A stretch of 64,000 nucleotides of DNA, from the NCBI GenBank assembly GCA_014529385.2, contig CM043967.1:10804001-10868000 (forward strand), given 5' to 3'. A program made the position numbers and the translations under genes. Below the pieces are notes generated by a model, which had not been told where the DNA came from, did no database searches, and worked only from the letters and a program-made list of their open reading frames with translations. Below, in pieces: positions 46,963-59,108 of the stretch (its first letter is position 1; every line of letters starts with the position of its first letter). The DNA is from Adiantum capillus-veneris (lineage: Eukaryota > Streptophyta > Polypodiopsida > Polypodiales > Pteridaceae).

Positions 46963-47458
46963 TAAGGTGCTAAGCCTCACATGGACACAACACAACATTG
47001 AAATTTTCTTTTCATGTGTCTAGTAGCATTTTTGCTACTTTTTTTTGACACTTTTTTGCTTCATTATTTTATTTTTTAGCACTTTTTTATTGCTTCCAAT
47101 ATGAGAGTATTTATGAAAAATGGACTAAAGGACTAAACCTAATCATAGCCCTAGGCCATGTTAAAAATAAATGGAGTATTAAGACTATTACTAAGAGTCT
47201 AGGACTAATGAGAAATGAACCTACATTAACCTAAGGTCAAGGCCAATTACCTATGATTAGCACACATAAAACCATATTTTTAATGCGTTTAATATTCACA
47301 AAGCAAAGTGTTGAAACTTTAGTATGCGCAGTTTTTGAAAATGAAAGAACCATAGCTTAGAAGCAAAAATTACTTAAGCCAAGCATAGAGAATGGAGAGA
47401 TGAACAAAAGAGAAAAATCATGGAAGGATTTCACCTATTCATGCTCTTTGTAGAGAAG
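46963..47458 (+). repeat. 496-bp direct duplication, copy 1
   Basis: Runs from TAAGGTGCTAAGCCTCACAT to CATGCTCTTTGTAGAGAAG and matches 54002-54498 with very few differences, 7.0 kb away and in the same orientation. Confidence 0.96.
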
Positions 47459-48704
47459 GAGTTTTACCGAACGTCGAGCAAGTTTTTCCGAGTAGAGAAA
47501 AAGTCGAGCAGATCCCATGAAAAGAAATAATGAAAACCAAATAAATTACATGAAACATTTTAAATAAATAGCTCTGAGAATCTATTTTGAATTTATGAAA
47601 TTGCAAACTACTTAAGCATAATTTAACTTAAATAAACATTTCACCCGGTTGAAGTAATTTTTCGTAGCTTACTTTCACTTATATATGAATCTTCTAAAGT
47701 GTGTATATGAGAAAACGTTAACGGATTTAATCAACCATCATTAGTTACATTGCATCCTATGGTGTAGCTTCAAAGTCGACAGGGCTTGTGAGCACAATGG
47801 AAGGTGCTACACGAAGGTCAACCAACATTACATATAAACAATACCCACAGTTACGATGTTACAATATTTGAACTCTTTTAAAAATACACATGTATATGTA
47901 ATGCAAGTCGCTTAGACTATGTCGGCTAGTAGGCTAGTTTTAGCACGATGCAAAAAGGTATTGTGTACTCTATCTTACTGGTGCATTATATGTAAGTAAA
48001 TATTTAAAATTGTTTAACTCTAGGATTTATCGTTACATTCTCCAAATGCAAAATATGAATCCAAAAATTTGACCACGAAAGGCGGCTAACGATGTTAAAG
48101 AGGGGGAGGAGAATGATGTTGAAAATACCTTGATTTAGGTCAATGCCAAGATAGGTGTAAAGATAAATGCATGTATGAAACCTATAGAGAGGCAACGATG
48201 CCTCTCTAAGAGATGCAACATGAGCAATCCTCACAAGGGCTTCTCTTGATGATCATTCCTTGCTCACCACTGAATGCTATAGGTTGATGCTCAAGCTGGG
48301 TTTAGACAACTCGACGACAAAGAAGCACAAAGAGGCATGCATCCCTTGTGGCGCATGCTCATTGAACTAAGATGATTTTGCAAATTTCTGAACCCTCCAA
48401 ACTTTGGGCAAGACCCCCCACCTCCCGAAGAAAACTCTTCCATGCAATTTATCAACGTGGTTTGCAAGAATCAGAGTTTGAACCCCAGCTCACAGGACGA
48501 GGATGAAGTGTCAAACAGTGGGCATTATCCCAATTGGATGGTGAAGAGACCCAACTTTTTTATTAAAGACCGCGTTCTGTCTGAACATAGTAGCTGGCGG
48601 CAAAAGCAAAAAGTGAAACTTCTCTCACGTGAATCCACGCTCATTGAAAATATCTAAATAGATTACATCAAGGTGCCACGTTTTAGAATGCCCAAATAAT
48701 GATA
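47459..48704. other. no gene recognised
   Basis: No coding motif on either strand; ORFs at 48004-48234 and 48442-48657 show no known family. Confidence 0.5.
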
Positions 48705-48728
48705 ATCTCTCTCCCCCCCTCTCCCCCC

Positions 48729-48783
<55 letters not shown>

Positions 48784-48932
48784 TCTTCTTCTTCCTCTTC
48801 TTCTTCTTCTTCTACTCGTGCTCCGCCTGGCATGGTCAGCGTGTGTGAGGCCCCACAACCCCCACCACCCTCCATCTCTCTCGTACAATAGATGAGCTGC
48901 TCAGCTGGAGCTCCAAGTGCACGCTAGTTGGG

Positions 48933-48978
<46 letters not shown>

Positions 48979-48980
48979 GA
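48705..48980. repeat. pyrimidine microsatellite cluster
   Basis: C runs and (CT)n at 48705-48780, (CTT)n to 48812, then (CT)n at 48939-48975. Confidence 0.95.
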
Positions 48981-49204
48981 CAGAGTTTGGGGGGGAGGGG
49001 GGGGGAGATCTAGAGGAAATGATGCTGCTCTATTTTTCTCACATGCACAGCACGTGACTCTTCCCACCCTATCCTTCCTCAATGTCAAGCAAGTGTCGCC
49101 TTGTGGCTGAGCTAGTTTAGGGAAAGCCACGCCAATGCCATTCTCTTAAGAGTTTATATCTAAAATATCTAATGCTACTCATCACTCATCGTCTAGCAAT
49201 TTTT

Positions 49205-49560
49205 TTAAAAAGAAAATTCCAAAATACCCCTTAAATTTTCCCAATATTTGTCATAAATTCCCAAAATGCCCAAGTTTAAATTTACTAAAATTCCCAAAAT
49301 CCCCGTAGTCATGAGATTAAATTTCTCCAAAGCTGAAAAAAATCTGTAGCTTTTGATAAGAAAAGTGATTGTCTATCAATACAAGATGCTAAAACTAGAA
49401 TTTAATTTGGTTATGTAGGCTTTGGAGATGAGTCGCTTCATTATTTTTAGACATAATCGACTTTTTTTAGGAGGTAAATTGTGACAAATTACATGCTCAA
49501 CACTCAAAAACGGATCTCAATTGTCAAAAAGGAATAAAGATCAGAAAATCTTGAATGATC
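49205..49560. mobile_element. MITE-like element, copy 2, inverse to copy 1
   Basis: It matches the reverse complement of 38196-38592: shared words include AATTTCTCCAAAG, TGTAGCTTTT, AATACAAGATGC, TTATGTAGGCTTT and GGAATAAAGAT-AGAAAA. The end near 49560 is degraded. Confidence 0.8.
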
Positions 49561-49967
49561 AGACCAAAATTTTACAAATTGCCTCATCACCACCATTAGG
49601 GTAGAGGGGCAAATACGTGAACGCCCCTTGAACTACAATGGATTACCCCCTGATAGAGATAGAAGCAACACATCCCTCACGAGAAGTGGTTAGCGCAGCT
49701 TTGAAGTGTTTGTCGAAGATTGTTCAGATTATAGGTTCAATCCTTGCTCGCTCACGGGACACATTAACCCCCATGGGTGCATTGGCGGCTCATTGGCCCC
49801 ATCTTTTGTTACATTACAAATATCTGCAACGCTTGCGTGTCCTTTGTGCTCCGTCGCCAGCGCCGCTGCTTTTGTTGTGAGATCCTGCACCCGTAACGTG
49901 TTACATCATCCACCCTAGCCAAAACTATATGTTTGACACCTTGTTGTCGAGTCTGAATCCATTTGCA
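49561..49967 (+). other. no gene; tRNA-like A and B boxes at 49686-49744
   Basis: GTGGTTAGCGCAGC (49686) and AGGTTCAATCC (49733) match pol III A and B boxes at a tRNA-like distance. The cloverleaf is poor, so a SINE or tRNA relic is more likely than a tRNA gene. Nothing else is recognised here. Confidence 0.45.
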
Positions 49968-50460
49968 CTAGATCTCAAACCCCTCGAAATCAAGGTGCGG
50001 TGTCGTGGACTGATTTGGGGTCCTTCAAAAGTTCAAACCTCATGCATGAGTCGACACCCATTTGCTCTAATTCTGAAATCCCTTGAAATCAAGGCACGGC
50101 GCCGCGGACTGATTTGGGGTCCTTCAAAAGTTCAGACTTAATGCATGAATGAGAGAGAGAGAGAGAGAGACCAAAGCGTAACGTGTTTGGAAGGTCGAGC
50201 AAAGATCTAAGAATCCGAGAAAGCTGAGCTGATATTATAGCCAAGGCCCGATGGAGATGCACAAGAAAGCTCAGATGATATTAAAGCAGGCTCTGATATA
50301 TTGAGAGGTGAGAGGAGAAAGAGCCATGAAAGTGATCGAGAGGTGCGGCTCACCCACGTCCTTTGTAGAAGGTCATTATCTGCAACCACGTCATCATGCT
50401 CCTCAACCGGTAGTGCAATAGTAAGTCGTAGCCACATGTGGGAATGATAATCCACATCAG
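49968..50460 (+). repeat. composite direct repeat, copy 1 (candidate LTR with 50461-50695)
   Basis: Two tandem units of about 85 bp (CCTTGAAATCAAGG-ACGGCG, GACTGATTTGGGGTCCTTCA), a (GA)n tract, then CGTAACGTGTTT...AGATCTAAGAATC and CATCATGCTCCTCA. The same order recurs at 51113-51870. Confidence 0.85.
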
Positions 50461-50627
50461 CATCCTAATAGACACAACGGCCCACTCCCATGAAGTTTGA
50501 ATCCTCGCATGAATCTTGTAACCCGTGCACTGTAACTGCCATACGTCCTGACTCCTGTATATAAGTGCGTCGTCCCTAATCATTAATTATCGCATTCTAG
50601 CGTATTGCCTACTCGCATTCTTCTTCT

Positions 50628-50673
<46 letters not shown>

Positions 50674-50710
50674 GTGAGCTCTCCTCCTTCTCACATGGTA
50701 TCATCGCAGC
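50461..50710 (+). promoter_or_regulatory. LTR-like end with TATA box and primer-site-like sequence
   Basis: TGTATATAAGTGCG (about 50557) resembles an LTR TATA box. (CT)n and CACACACACA follow, then TGGTATCATCGCAGC at 50696-50710, whose first eight bases equal the tRNA-Met primer site. This could be the right end of a 5' LTR of a small copia-like element. Confidence 0.4.
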
Positions 50711-51112
50711 TAGACTTTGATCTTGCTCCCACTGCTCATGCTCAACTTTGCGTGCTGCCAATCCGGCACTCATGCCTCTTGCACTGCAGGCCTGCCGGAG
50801 CCGAACACTTGCTGCACCTCTGCATCGTTGGGATGAGCTCCTCTCCCTATTCGACAACTTCTACACACCCCCAGCCGACATCCTGCAAGGTCCAGCGCCG
50901 CGCCCTCCTCCATGCAAGGGCACCATGCTGCAGGCATCTTGGCGCCAGCCCTTGCCTCATCATGGGACGCCGCCCTCTTAATCCCTGGCCTTGGGCCTTC
51001 TGCCGTCCTCCCTAGCCCAAGCTGCGTGCACCGCTTTGCCCCTATGCCTTCCTTCAAGAAGAGCCTACTCCTCTGCCGAGCCGCACACACAACTGACAAA
51101 GCAGCTTATCTG
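50711..51112 (+). other. no gene; GC-richer interior between the two composite repeats
   Basis: About 400 bp. Short ORFs on both strands have no recognisable gag or pol motif. If the flanks are LTRs, this would be the interior of a miniature element. Confidence 0.45.
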
Positions 51113-51288
51113 AAACTCCTCGAAATCAAGGCGCGGCGCCGCAGACTGATTTGGAGTCCTTCAGAAGTTCAAAACTTCAAACCTCATGCATAAGTCGACA
51201 CCCATTTTCTCTAATTTTGAAACCCCTCGAAATCAGGGCACGGCGCCGCGAACTGATTTGGGGTCCTTCAGAAGTTCAGACCTCATGC

Positions 51289-51325
<37 letters not shown>

Positions 51326-51346
51326 GTCCAAAGCATCAAGAGCTTT

Positions 51347-51389
<43 letters not shown>

Positions 51390-51870
51390 AACGTGTTTTC
51401 AAGGTCAAGAAAAGATCTAAGAATCGGGCAAAATTGAGATGATATTATAGTCGATGGAGATGCACAAGAACGCTCAGATGATATTAAAGCAAGCTGTGAT
51501 ATACTGAGAGGAGGAAGAGCCATGCACAAGAAGATTTAGAAATTTTCTCATGTAGGAAAAGGGAGCCTTTTTCAATGTTTTTCATACAATGCATAACATC
51601 ATGAGCTTCTCCTCTAGAGGCACCGCATACCTAGCTAGGTATGCCGTGCCTCCCTCACAGAAGCTCATGATGTTGAGGTAAGTCATAACATGGGAATTAT
51701 TGTGAGAATCTGTCCAAAACTTCTTGTGATCGAAGCGATCGAAGGTGCAGCTCACCCATGTCCTTGCTTTATTGAGGGCATATTGTAGAAGGTGATCATG
51801 ATCTGCAACCATGTCATCATGCTCCTCAGTCGTTAGTGCTACCAAAGGATTCCATAAGTCATAGCCACAT
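51113..51870 (+). repeat. composite direct repeat, copy 2, interrupted by a palindromic insert
   Basis: Same order as 49968-50460: two 85-bp units (51113 and 51195), (GA)n tracts, CGTAACGTGTTTTC (51389), AGATGCACAAGAACGCTCAG (51467), then after an insert (51529-51725) GTGCAGCTCACCCATGTCC and CATCATGCTCCTCAG. Homology ends near 51870. Confidence 0.85.
51597..51672. repeat. 76-bp palindrome
   Basis: Two 38-base arms meet at CTAG|CTAG with no loop. They pair except for a 6-base block (CTCTAG-side versus CTCAC-side) and one CCG/CGG difference. It would extrude as a hairpin in DNA or fold in RNA. It lies inside the stretch missing from repeat copy 1. Confidence 0.9.
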
Positions 51871-52209
51871 CTAGTCCCACTTTACCTCCTCACTCAAGCC
51901 CACCACCACCTCCTTGACCTCCTCATCCTCATCGTCCATCAATTAAACTCGATCTCTTTGACTTCCTGTCCTTAGATGCCTTGCCTATCCGTTCATCCTC
52001 AACCACCTTCCCTTTTTACTTTTGCAAGCTCCCCTATCGAGAGCTTGCAACATTACAATCATGGCTACTAACAACGAGTTCCTTAAACTTGCTCCTACTT
52101 GATCACGATCACTTGGGGCCTGAGCAAATAATAGCTTTGCATTTGTGGCTCGTATATGCTTTGCACTTGTTTATAAGAGAGAGTCATTGGATCTCTTGAA
52201 CGAGCACTA
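51871..52209. other. no gene recognised
   Basis: Pyrimidine-rich, no conserved coding motif. Confidence 0.5.
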
Positions 52210-52299
52210 CATTTTATATTGAGAAGAAGTCATAAAAGAAAACTAGTTTTTTATGTCGAAGGAACAATCCCAAGAGAGGTCAAAGATTTATTCCACAAT

Positions 52300-52344
<45 letters not shown>

Positions 52345-52470
52345 ATATCGAGAAGAAGTCACAATATTGAGAGAGAGAGAGAGAGAGATTTTATATCGAG
52401 AAGAAGTCAGAAAAGAAAACTAGTTTTTTTCGTGGAAGGAACGATCCCAAGAGAGCTCGAAGATTTATTC

Positions 52471-52527
<57 letters not shown>
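52210..52527. repeat. duplicated 90-bp unit with (GA)n tracts
   Basis: The phrase ATTTTATAT-GAGAAGAAGTCA ... GATTTATTCCAC occurs at 52210-52300 and 52385-52475. A short third piece lies at 52341-52366. (GA)n tracts sit at 52303-52340, 52368-52388 and 52473-52527. Confidence 0.93.
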
Positions 52528-52529
<2 letters not shown>

Positions 52530-53337
52530 CACCACTTTGCAATTGAAGCTCTAAGGCTAGATTTATTCAGGGGTGGTAGCAGAGTATGTGAGCGATGCAT
52601 GTTCACACCCCCTTAGCCCTTAGTTTAGTTTATATGGAGGCACTTACCCATTGTTCCATGCTAAGTGTGCTCTCATAATTGGTCAAGAGTCACCTTGTGC
52701 AAGCTCCCTTTGCAATTCACATTGTATATTACATAGAAGGAAGGCCTTTTTGTGTGTTTTTTTTTTGGGGGGGGGGGGGGGGTGTCTCATTTCAAGATGG
52801 GTTGGGAAGCAAGTGTTGTGCTATTTGGAAAATTAACTTCTTCCAAATTCAAGTCATGTCTTTTCTCTCATCTGTGTCACTACCTCGCCGAAACCCAATC
52901 TAAATAAAATTGCCCCATTGACACCTTATGCATGTGATGATGGATGTATTTGACAACTTTACTTGCAAGCATAAAAACATGCTTCTCCTTTTACATGATA
53001 GACTAGTCTTTTTTGTGCTGCATCATCAATTCACTACTCAATCGAGATCCATCACCATTTAGCTTAAAGTAGGGTATGTGGTCCTAAAGCAACACTTTAG
53101 ATAATATAAAAATCTTTCTATCAAGGTCATGTGCATCGATTACTCTGACCAACCACCATCATCAACCTTTTTAGAGTTTGGTAATGTCTATGATGGTAGC
53201 AAATAAGGATACACTTTTATTTGTTGGTTTCTTAAGTATTCCAATTCAAACTATCATGTAAGAGAAAATGTTCAAAGTGACATTGTATGTGTTGTGTGTG
53301 TGTGTGCGTGCCTCTCTCTCTCTCTCTCTATGTATAC

Positions 53338-53377
<40 letters not shown>

Positions 53378-54001
53378 CATCAATTGTGCAAAGTATAAGA
53401 AAAAACAAATTTTCTTGTATAAATGGAGATGTCTCTAGAATTATACAAACATTTAGATGGAAAATTTAAAGATATTTGCTACATTTAGAATTGTTGTATG
53501 ACATTAAGTGTCACCAAGATGTGTACAAAGTTGCCAATGGTATGTAATTTGTTTTCTTTGAAAGGTTGGTTTTGCTCGCTTTATGGTTTGCTCGAGAAAT
53601 CTTGCTCGGTCTTTGGGATTCCTCTAGAGAAGTCTTTTGATCTTTTTATTACAATCCAAGCTGATTGAAGCTAAGTAAGTGTAAACACAAGCTCCAAAGG
53701 CCATTTATTGAAAGCCACACAAAAAACATTATTAAAAACCTAAAGCTAGGGTCTTCAATACCCAAATATGCCAAAGGGAAAAAATCAAAGGAAAAAAAAT
53801 GCTTTTGGTTATACACATGATGCTCTTTGTTAGCAAATTTATGCATACACAACATGAGACATAAAATGCTTCTAAATAAGCAAATTTGCAATTTTTAAAA
53901 CCTCTCATGCATGATTCAAAAGTTGATTAGTTTTTAGCTCAATTGAAATATGGAGTTTAGATCAAGTCAAGAGCTAAAAATAATGCAACTTTTTATGAAA
54001 G
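52528..54001. other. no gene; microsatellites at 52761-52782 and 53282-53375
   Basis: A T run joins a G run at 52761-52782; (GT)n, (CT)n and (GA)n lie at 53282-53375. The phrase TTGATCTTTTTATTACAATC at 53638 recurs at 54503. No coding motif was found. Confidence 0.55.
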
Positions 54002-54498
54002 TAAGGTGCTATGCCTCACATGGACACAACACAACATTGAAATTTTCTTTTCATGTGTCTAGTAGCATTTTTGCTACTTTTTTTTTACACATTTTTGCTT
54101 CATTATTTTATTTTTTAGCACTTTTTTATTGCTTCCAATATGAGAGTATTTATGGAAAATGGACTAAAGGACTAAAGCCTAATCATAGCCCTAGGTCATG
54201 TTAAAAATAAATGGAGTATTAAGACTATTACTAAGAGTTTAGGACTAATGAGAAATGAAGCTACATTAACATAAGGTCAAGGCTAATTACCTATGATTAG
54301 CACACATAAAACCATATTTTTAATGCGTTTAATATTCACAAAGCAAAGTGTTGAAACTTTAGTATGCACAGTTTTTGAAAATGAAAGAACCATAGCTTAG
54401 AAGCAAAAATTACTTAAGCCAAGCATAGAGAATGGAGAGATGAACAAAAGAGAAAAATCATGGAAGGATTTCACCTATTCATGCTCTTTGTAGAGAAG
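54002..54498 (+). repeat. 496-bp direct duplication, copy 2
   Basis: Near-identical to 46963-47458. The right flank continues with a phrase also found at 53630-53660, so the copy lies within a locally rearranged region. Confidence 0.96.
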
Positions 54499-54602
54499 TC
54501 TCTTGATCTTTTTATTACAATCCAAGCTAGGGGAAGTCTCTTGATATTTTTCATTCAATTCAAGTGGAATTGGAGCTGATCTCTTGAGACAGCTAATTCC
54601 AG

Positions 54603-55307
54603 TGTTGGAAGATTTCAGCTATTAGTGTAGGAAGATTTCAGACATCAGACTAGACAAGAATCAGAGACTATACTGGAATTTGGATACTGAAATAAGAATC
54701 AGACTTATGTATTGAAATTAGGTTCAGATTGAGATTCAGATTCAGAAGACTAGACGAGAAGTAAGTATAACTGGAATATATGCCATGATTGGGATTGCAG
54801 ATTAAGATTACAACGAATATGATTTACAGAGAGAAAGTACAACCGACAATACTGCCAATGATCCTCAAGTACAAGTATAGCCAAGGCGCTAACCCAAATG
54901 ATAATAATTGCCAACCTGATTACAATGTAATGGGCCCTATTTATACACTTTAGGTTTACTGTAGTAATTTCCATAGTAATACTAAGTAATTCGCTACCCA
55001 TCCTCTAAGAAGACGTTCCCACACAGTGAACTATTCAGCCGTCTACATCCTTCCCTTCTTTCTTGAATTTTGGCAAGATTCCAAAATTTCTGAAAAATTC
55101 CCCTGTCTGATTCTGATATGAGACTGAAAAATCCATCGTCTAGTTCTGATGTTGAGATTCCGGCTTGACCACTGACAGAATGGCCATACAAAGATTGCGA
55201 GTAGGCAGCTGAAAAGGCCAAGGATTGTGCGAGGAAGCTGAAAAGGCCAAGGTGGAGCTCTTACCAGGCCAAGGTGGAGCTGTCATCAGGCCAAGGTAGA
55301 GCTGTCA
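54603..55307 (-). repeat. probable 3' LTR of the right-hand gypsy element
   Basis: On the minus strand it would start TGACAGCTCTACC after a purine-rich tract (GAAGGCAGGTGGAGA) and end TTCCAACA, about 705 bp. GTGTATAAATAGGG (minus strand, 54935-54948) is a good TATA box for an LTR promoter. The partner LTR is outside the window, so the borders are inferred. Confidence 0.5.
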
Positions 55308-55358
55308 TCTCCACCTGCCTTCTGAGGAGAAAAGTCACCACTGAATTCTGAGATGGAA

Positions 55359-58300
55359 CTACCCAGTATCCTTCCATTGGACCGTCTTCCGTTTGCCCTT
55401 TGACCTGGATGGCGCCTGAGAAGTACCAGTACCAGCATTCTCCTTTTGAATCAGTTGGTAAATGGCCTCCTGCTCAAGCTGATCCCGCCAGTCGGTGGTC
55501 ATCTCTACTTCATAAGGCATGAGGGAATGATAGGTTTTGGTGTCAGGATCATAGAGTGTACGCCTGCCCTTGCTGGTTCTGGCCAACTTATGACAATGCG
55601 AAGCAGTATGGATCCATCCTTCTAGAAGAGGCTGATTAGTTTTGACTCGAGCTTCGAAAAGAATCTCGGCCATCTCCCTGTACTATGGTGCCAGACCCGG
55701 CTTTGCTGCAATGTCTTTTTCAGGCAATTTAGAAGATTCGATCGTAAGTTGTAGCAACTGATTAGTAATCCTAGTCAGTCCTCTGACTTGAATCTTCCAT
55801 TGGCCCATACACAGCTGGATCCTATGCATCTCCTCTTTCAGTGCCTGTATGTCATTGATTTGGAGAGCATCATTGAACAGCGTCTGCCAAGTTTCCATTC
55901 CACAGTTGATCGCTCATACCAATCTTGAAGCTCATCAGTAATTTTGAAGTATGTGAGACGATCAATTGGTTCTGGATGTTGAGGATACAGTGCTGGAAAG
56001 AATCTTGGCAGCTCTGTTTCTCTCGCTGGAACAGCATACAAGAGAACTGGAGAATCAGGCACAAATTCTAAGAAATTGAGAACAACCCGGTTCTCTTGCT
56101 GCATCATCTTTCTGGTGATTCTTACTAGCTGGAACAGTGTTCAGAGAGCAGTTGCCTGTGCTCTGACTGACATTCTCGTCTGAGGTCCTCTGCTAGTGGC
56201 TGTCTGGTCCTCAAGAATGGCTTTAACTCTCTGATCCAAAACACCTCTGGCAGTTTGCATTTGTACCAAAACTTCCTTGAGTTGTACCCAAACATCCTTC
56301 ATACATCGGTAAGTTGGTTTGTTACCCAGCAAAAGTTCCAGTTCTAGGGCTAGGGAGCGACAATCTGCAATAGACTGCCTTTGCCAGTGCAGGTTTGCTA
56401 CTCTTTCATCAGCATTGAGTATCCATTCAGGAACTCGTTCCAGCAGCTGAACTGTACTGGGATGTGCAGGTAGACGGCAAGCGAGTCTCTATCATGGAAA
56501 GCTGCTGATTTCCAATGTTCTACCATTTCCCTGGCTCCCACATATAGTCTTTGAAATCTTTCCAAGTCAGACAAGAGATCATCATCCTCCAGATACTGTC
56601 TGGTTATGGAGGCCTGTTGATGTCTCAATTGCCTATTCAGGGTAATGAGCTGCAGTGAATGTTGATGATCAGCAACTGGTCCCTCTTCCTGCACTTTCAT
56701 TTTCCCTTTAGCATCTCTGCTGAGTTGGGACTGCTTTGTTGGCTGATTCCCAGTGTGACTGGGCTGCTGCTCTTCATTATGCTGGTTACCCGACTGGTGT
56801 CCTTCAGCTTGTCCTTCCTGCTGGCCCTCATTCTGGCCTGGGCTGGTCTGGCTGACTGGCCTCCTTCAGTCGGCCCTGTCCCACCAGTACCAGGTCCTGG
56901 AGGTGGAGATGGTGGTGGGGCATCATCATCATCCTTTGTATGCCCAGCTTCTTGATCATCCTCCTCCTGATCAGCTTCATCTTCTTGGTCTTCTTCTTCC
57001 TCATCCGGAGAAGTCTGCTGCTTAATATAATCTAATATAGCTTGATTCATCAGAGCATTATTATACTCAGTCACCTTGTCCTGCAAATCACTCTGCATAC
57101 TTTCCATCAAGGACTTTAAATTCTCTAAATTGAAAACAGCATTGCCGGATGGATTCAAAATTTCAGCCAACATGTTATAGATGTATCTTTCATTCAAAGA
57201 GGCCTTCAAAGCGGTATGGCGCATTAACAGGTTTTGAATTCCGTCCGCTTCATCCTGAGCATTGTTTCAGCCCGCTCTGCAGCTCTCAGTGCTTCATTTC
57301 GTTGATTTTTGATGATCATTATTTCAGACTTAGCCTTAACTAACTTTTTGTTTAGCAACTCATTAGTCCTTTCTGAATGAGCTTCCAGTACCCTGTGCTG
57401 TATGTTCTGATCTTCCCGGGCTTTCTGGAGCTTTTCAATCTGATCTTGTGCCTCTGTCAAATCATCTTTGAGCTTTTTCACTCCATCTTCTGATCCAGCA
57501 GCCTCCATCAGTTGTCCCATACAACTGACAATGGTATTCCAAGAAGAATATATGAGGACTGAACACCTGTCTTTGACCGTGGTTGGTGGATCAGAATCAG
57601 TAGGCTCATATATTGCCACTGGAGCTATGTAGGGTAAAGTTGCATAATCAGCTTTGGTTAGCATAAAATGCCCTATCAATTGTTTAGTCTGCATTTTTTG
57701 CAACTTGTCCTGTTTTATCAGTTGGATGTTTCCAGTATTTGGAGTAGGAACTCCACCTGGTAAAGTTGAGGAAAGTGGAGCTTTCCCTTTGTCCAGTTGG
57801 CTCTTGCCTTTGTCCCCTGACTGGTCTGCTATCTTCTCAGAAGTAGATGGCTTGGCCTGATCTTTCCCAGAACCAGTAGCAACTGCACTTTTTGCTACTA
57901 ACTGGTTAGCCACAGTCTTCTGAGAAGATTTCTGCTCTGTCTGGCTCACTACAGCTTTCTCAGTGTTTACTATCTTGACCTGGCTTTCTATCTGCTTCAA
58001 AAACTTGCTGCTCTTTGTCAGTGTAGTCTTTGGCTTTTCTGAACTGCCAGCCTGTTCTGCAGTTTCTTTCCTTTTCAGGTCTGTTGAAATAGTTTGACTG
58101 ACCGTTTCTTCATCGTCTGAGGACAGCTCAATGTTCTTTGGCTCAGAAAATGGCTTCTCACTTCAAGCCTTCTCTACCTGCTCATTAGCATATGCTGTAG
58201 TAGCCCAATACAGGAATTGCCAAACATACCAGGCTTTGAAAACATTTTGAGATTTTAGCTTGGAAGTTTGCTAGAGTACATTGTGCGAGAGAATTTGACA

Positions 58301-59108
58301 AAGATTAATAGGAACCTGTGGATCCAATATCTTGGCCAACAGCATAGCAAACAGTTTTTCGGATACATACGTTGGGTTGTTTTTAAGGCTTACTGCTTCG
58401 GCTACAAACCTGTAAGCAGTGGAGGCTTCCAGTCCTGCTACTGGAACTCCTTGAGCACTTTCCTTGTGCTTTCGTCTAGCCGTTTCATCCTCCTTCAAAG
58501 CTATACTTATATGCTCTATAGTTGTCACAGAAGGTTTGGGCTCATTGGGCATTCAGAATGCAAATGCTATGGCTTCTGGTGTCACTGACACCTTCCTACC
58601 ATTTACCATGGCACTGCCATCTTCAGCGTCGAAGGAATCAAGAACTTGCTTGATGATGTCTACATCAAAAGCAATTCTTGTAGCTTGCAACACAACTCTA
58701 AGATCCCAGAGTTGTAGCAGAGTCATTGCTTGTGAATACATAACGTTGGATTTTACTGTACGGGATAATGGAAAGGCTTGCCTTTGCATCAGCAACTATG
58801 GCCTGGGATTCCTCAAGAGACTCCTGCATCTTCTCTGATTGTTTCCTTCTACCCATACATTGTGAGGATGATGACGATGAAACAGGCGAAGGAGAAGATG
58901 ACTTACTTGTCGTATTGACATCGTTCCCTGGTGTCGCTGGCAAGGTTAGCTGACAGTCAACTGTCTCTTCAGAGGTCGAGTTTTGTGGCTGTAGCGAAGA
59001 AACCTCGGAGCTTGGCGATGGCGAATGGTTAACAGGAGGAAAGTGTCGCGCAGGGGATTTATGAGGAAAAATGCTAACTCTCTTGACTGTTATACGTGTT
59101 CGCGCCAT
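55359..59108 (-). pseudogene. long extra ORF region 3' of integrase, function unknown
   Basis: A chain of minus-strand open segments (59369-58698, 58795-58271, 58000-57224, 57224-56697, 56700-56398, 56332-56141, 56107-55683, 55673-55359) reads like one decayed protein of roughly 1200 residues. The likely start is MARTRITVKR at 59108. In order: Ser/Pro-rich stretch; a conserved-looking segment LLQLWDLRVVLQATRIAFDV ... VNGRKVSVTPEAIAFAF; Lys/Ser/Thr-rich linker; coiled-coil-like heptads (LKDDLTEAQDQIEKLQKARED, 57400-57550); an acidic tract (EEEEDQEDEADQEEDDQE, about 56955-57010); Gln-rich helices; a basic tail SRSKGKRKTVQW. No membrane segment or signal peptide is evident, so it does not look like an envelope protein. 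I do not recognise the family. Confidence 0.6.

Noticed and set aside
50605-51193. Proline/cysteine-rich ORFs on both strands
   Set aside because: Overlapping in several frames without conserved motifs; typical of GC-rich non-coding sequence.
55359-59108. Envelope protein after the integrase
   Set aside because: No signal peptide, transmembrane helix or cleavage motif is visible; only the position is env-like.
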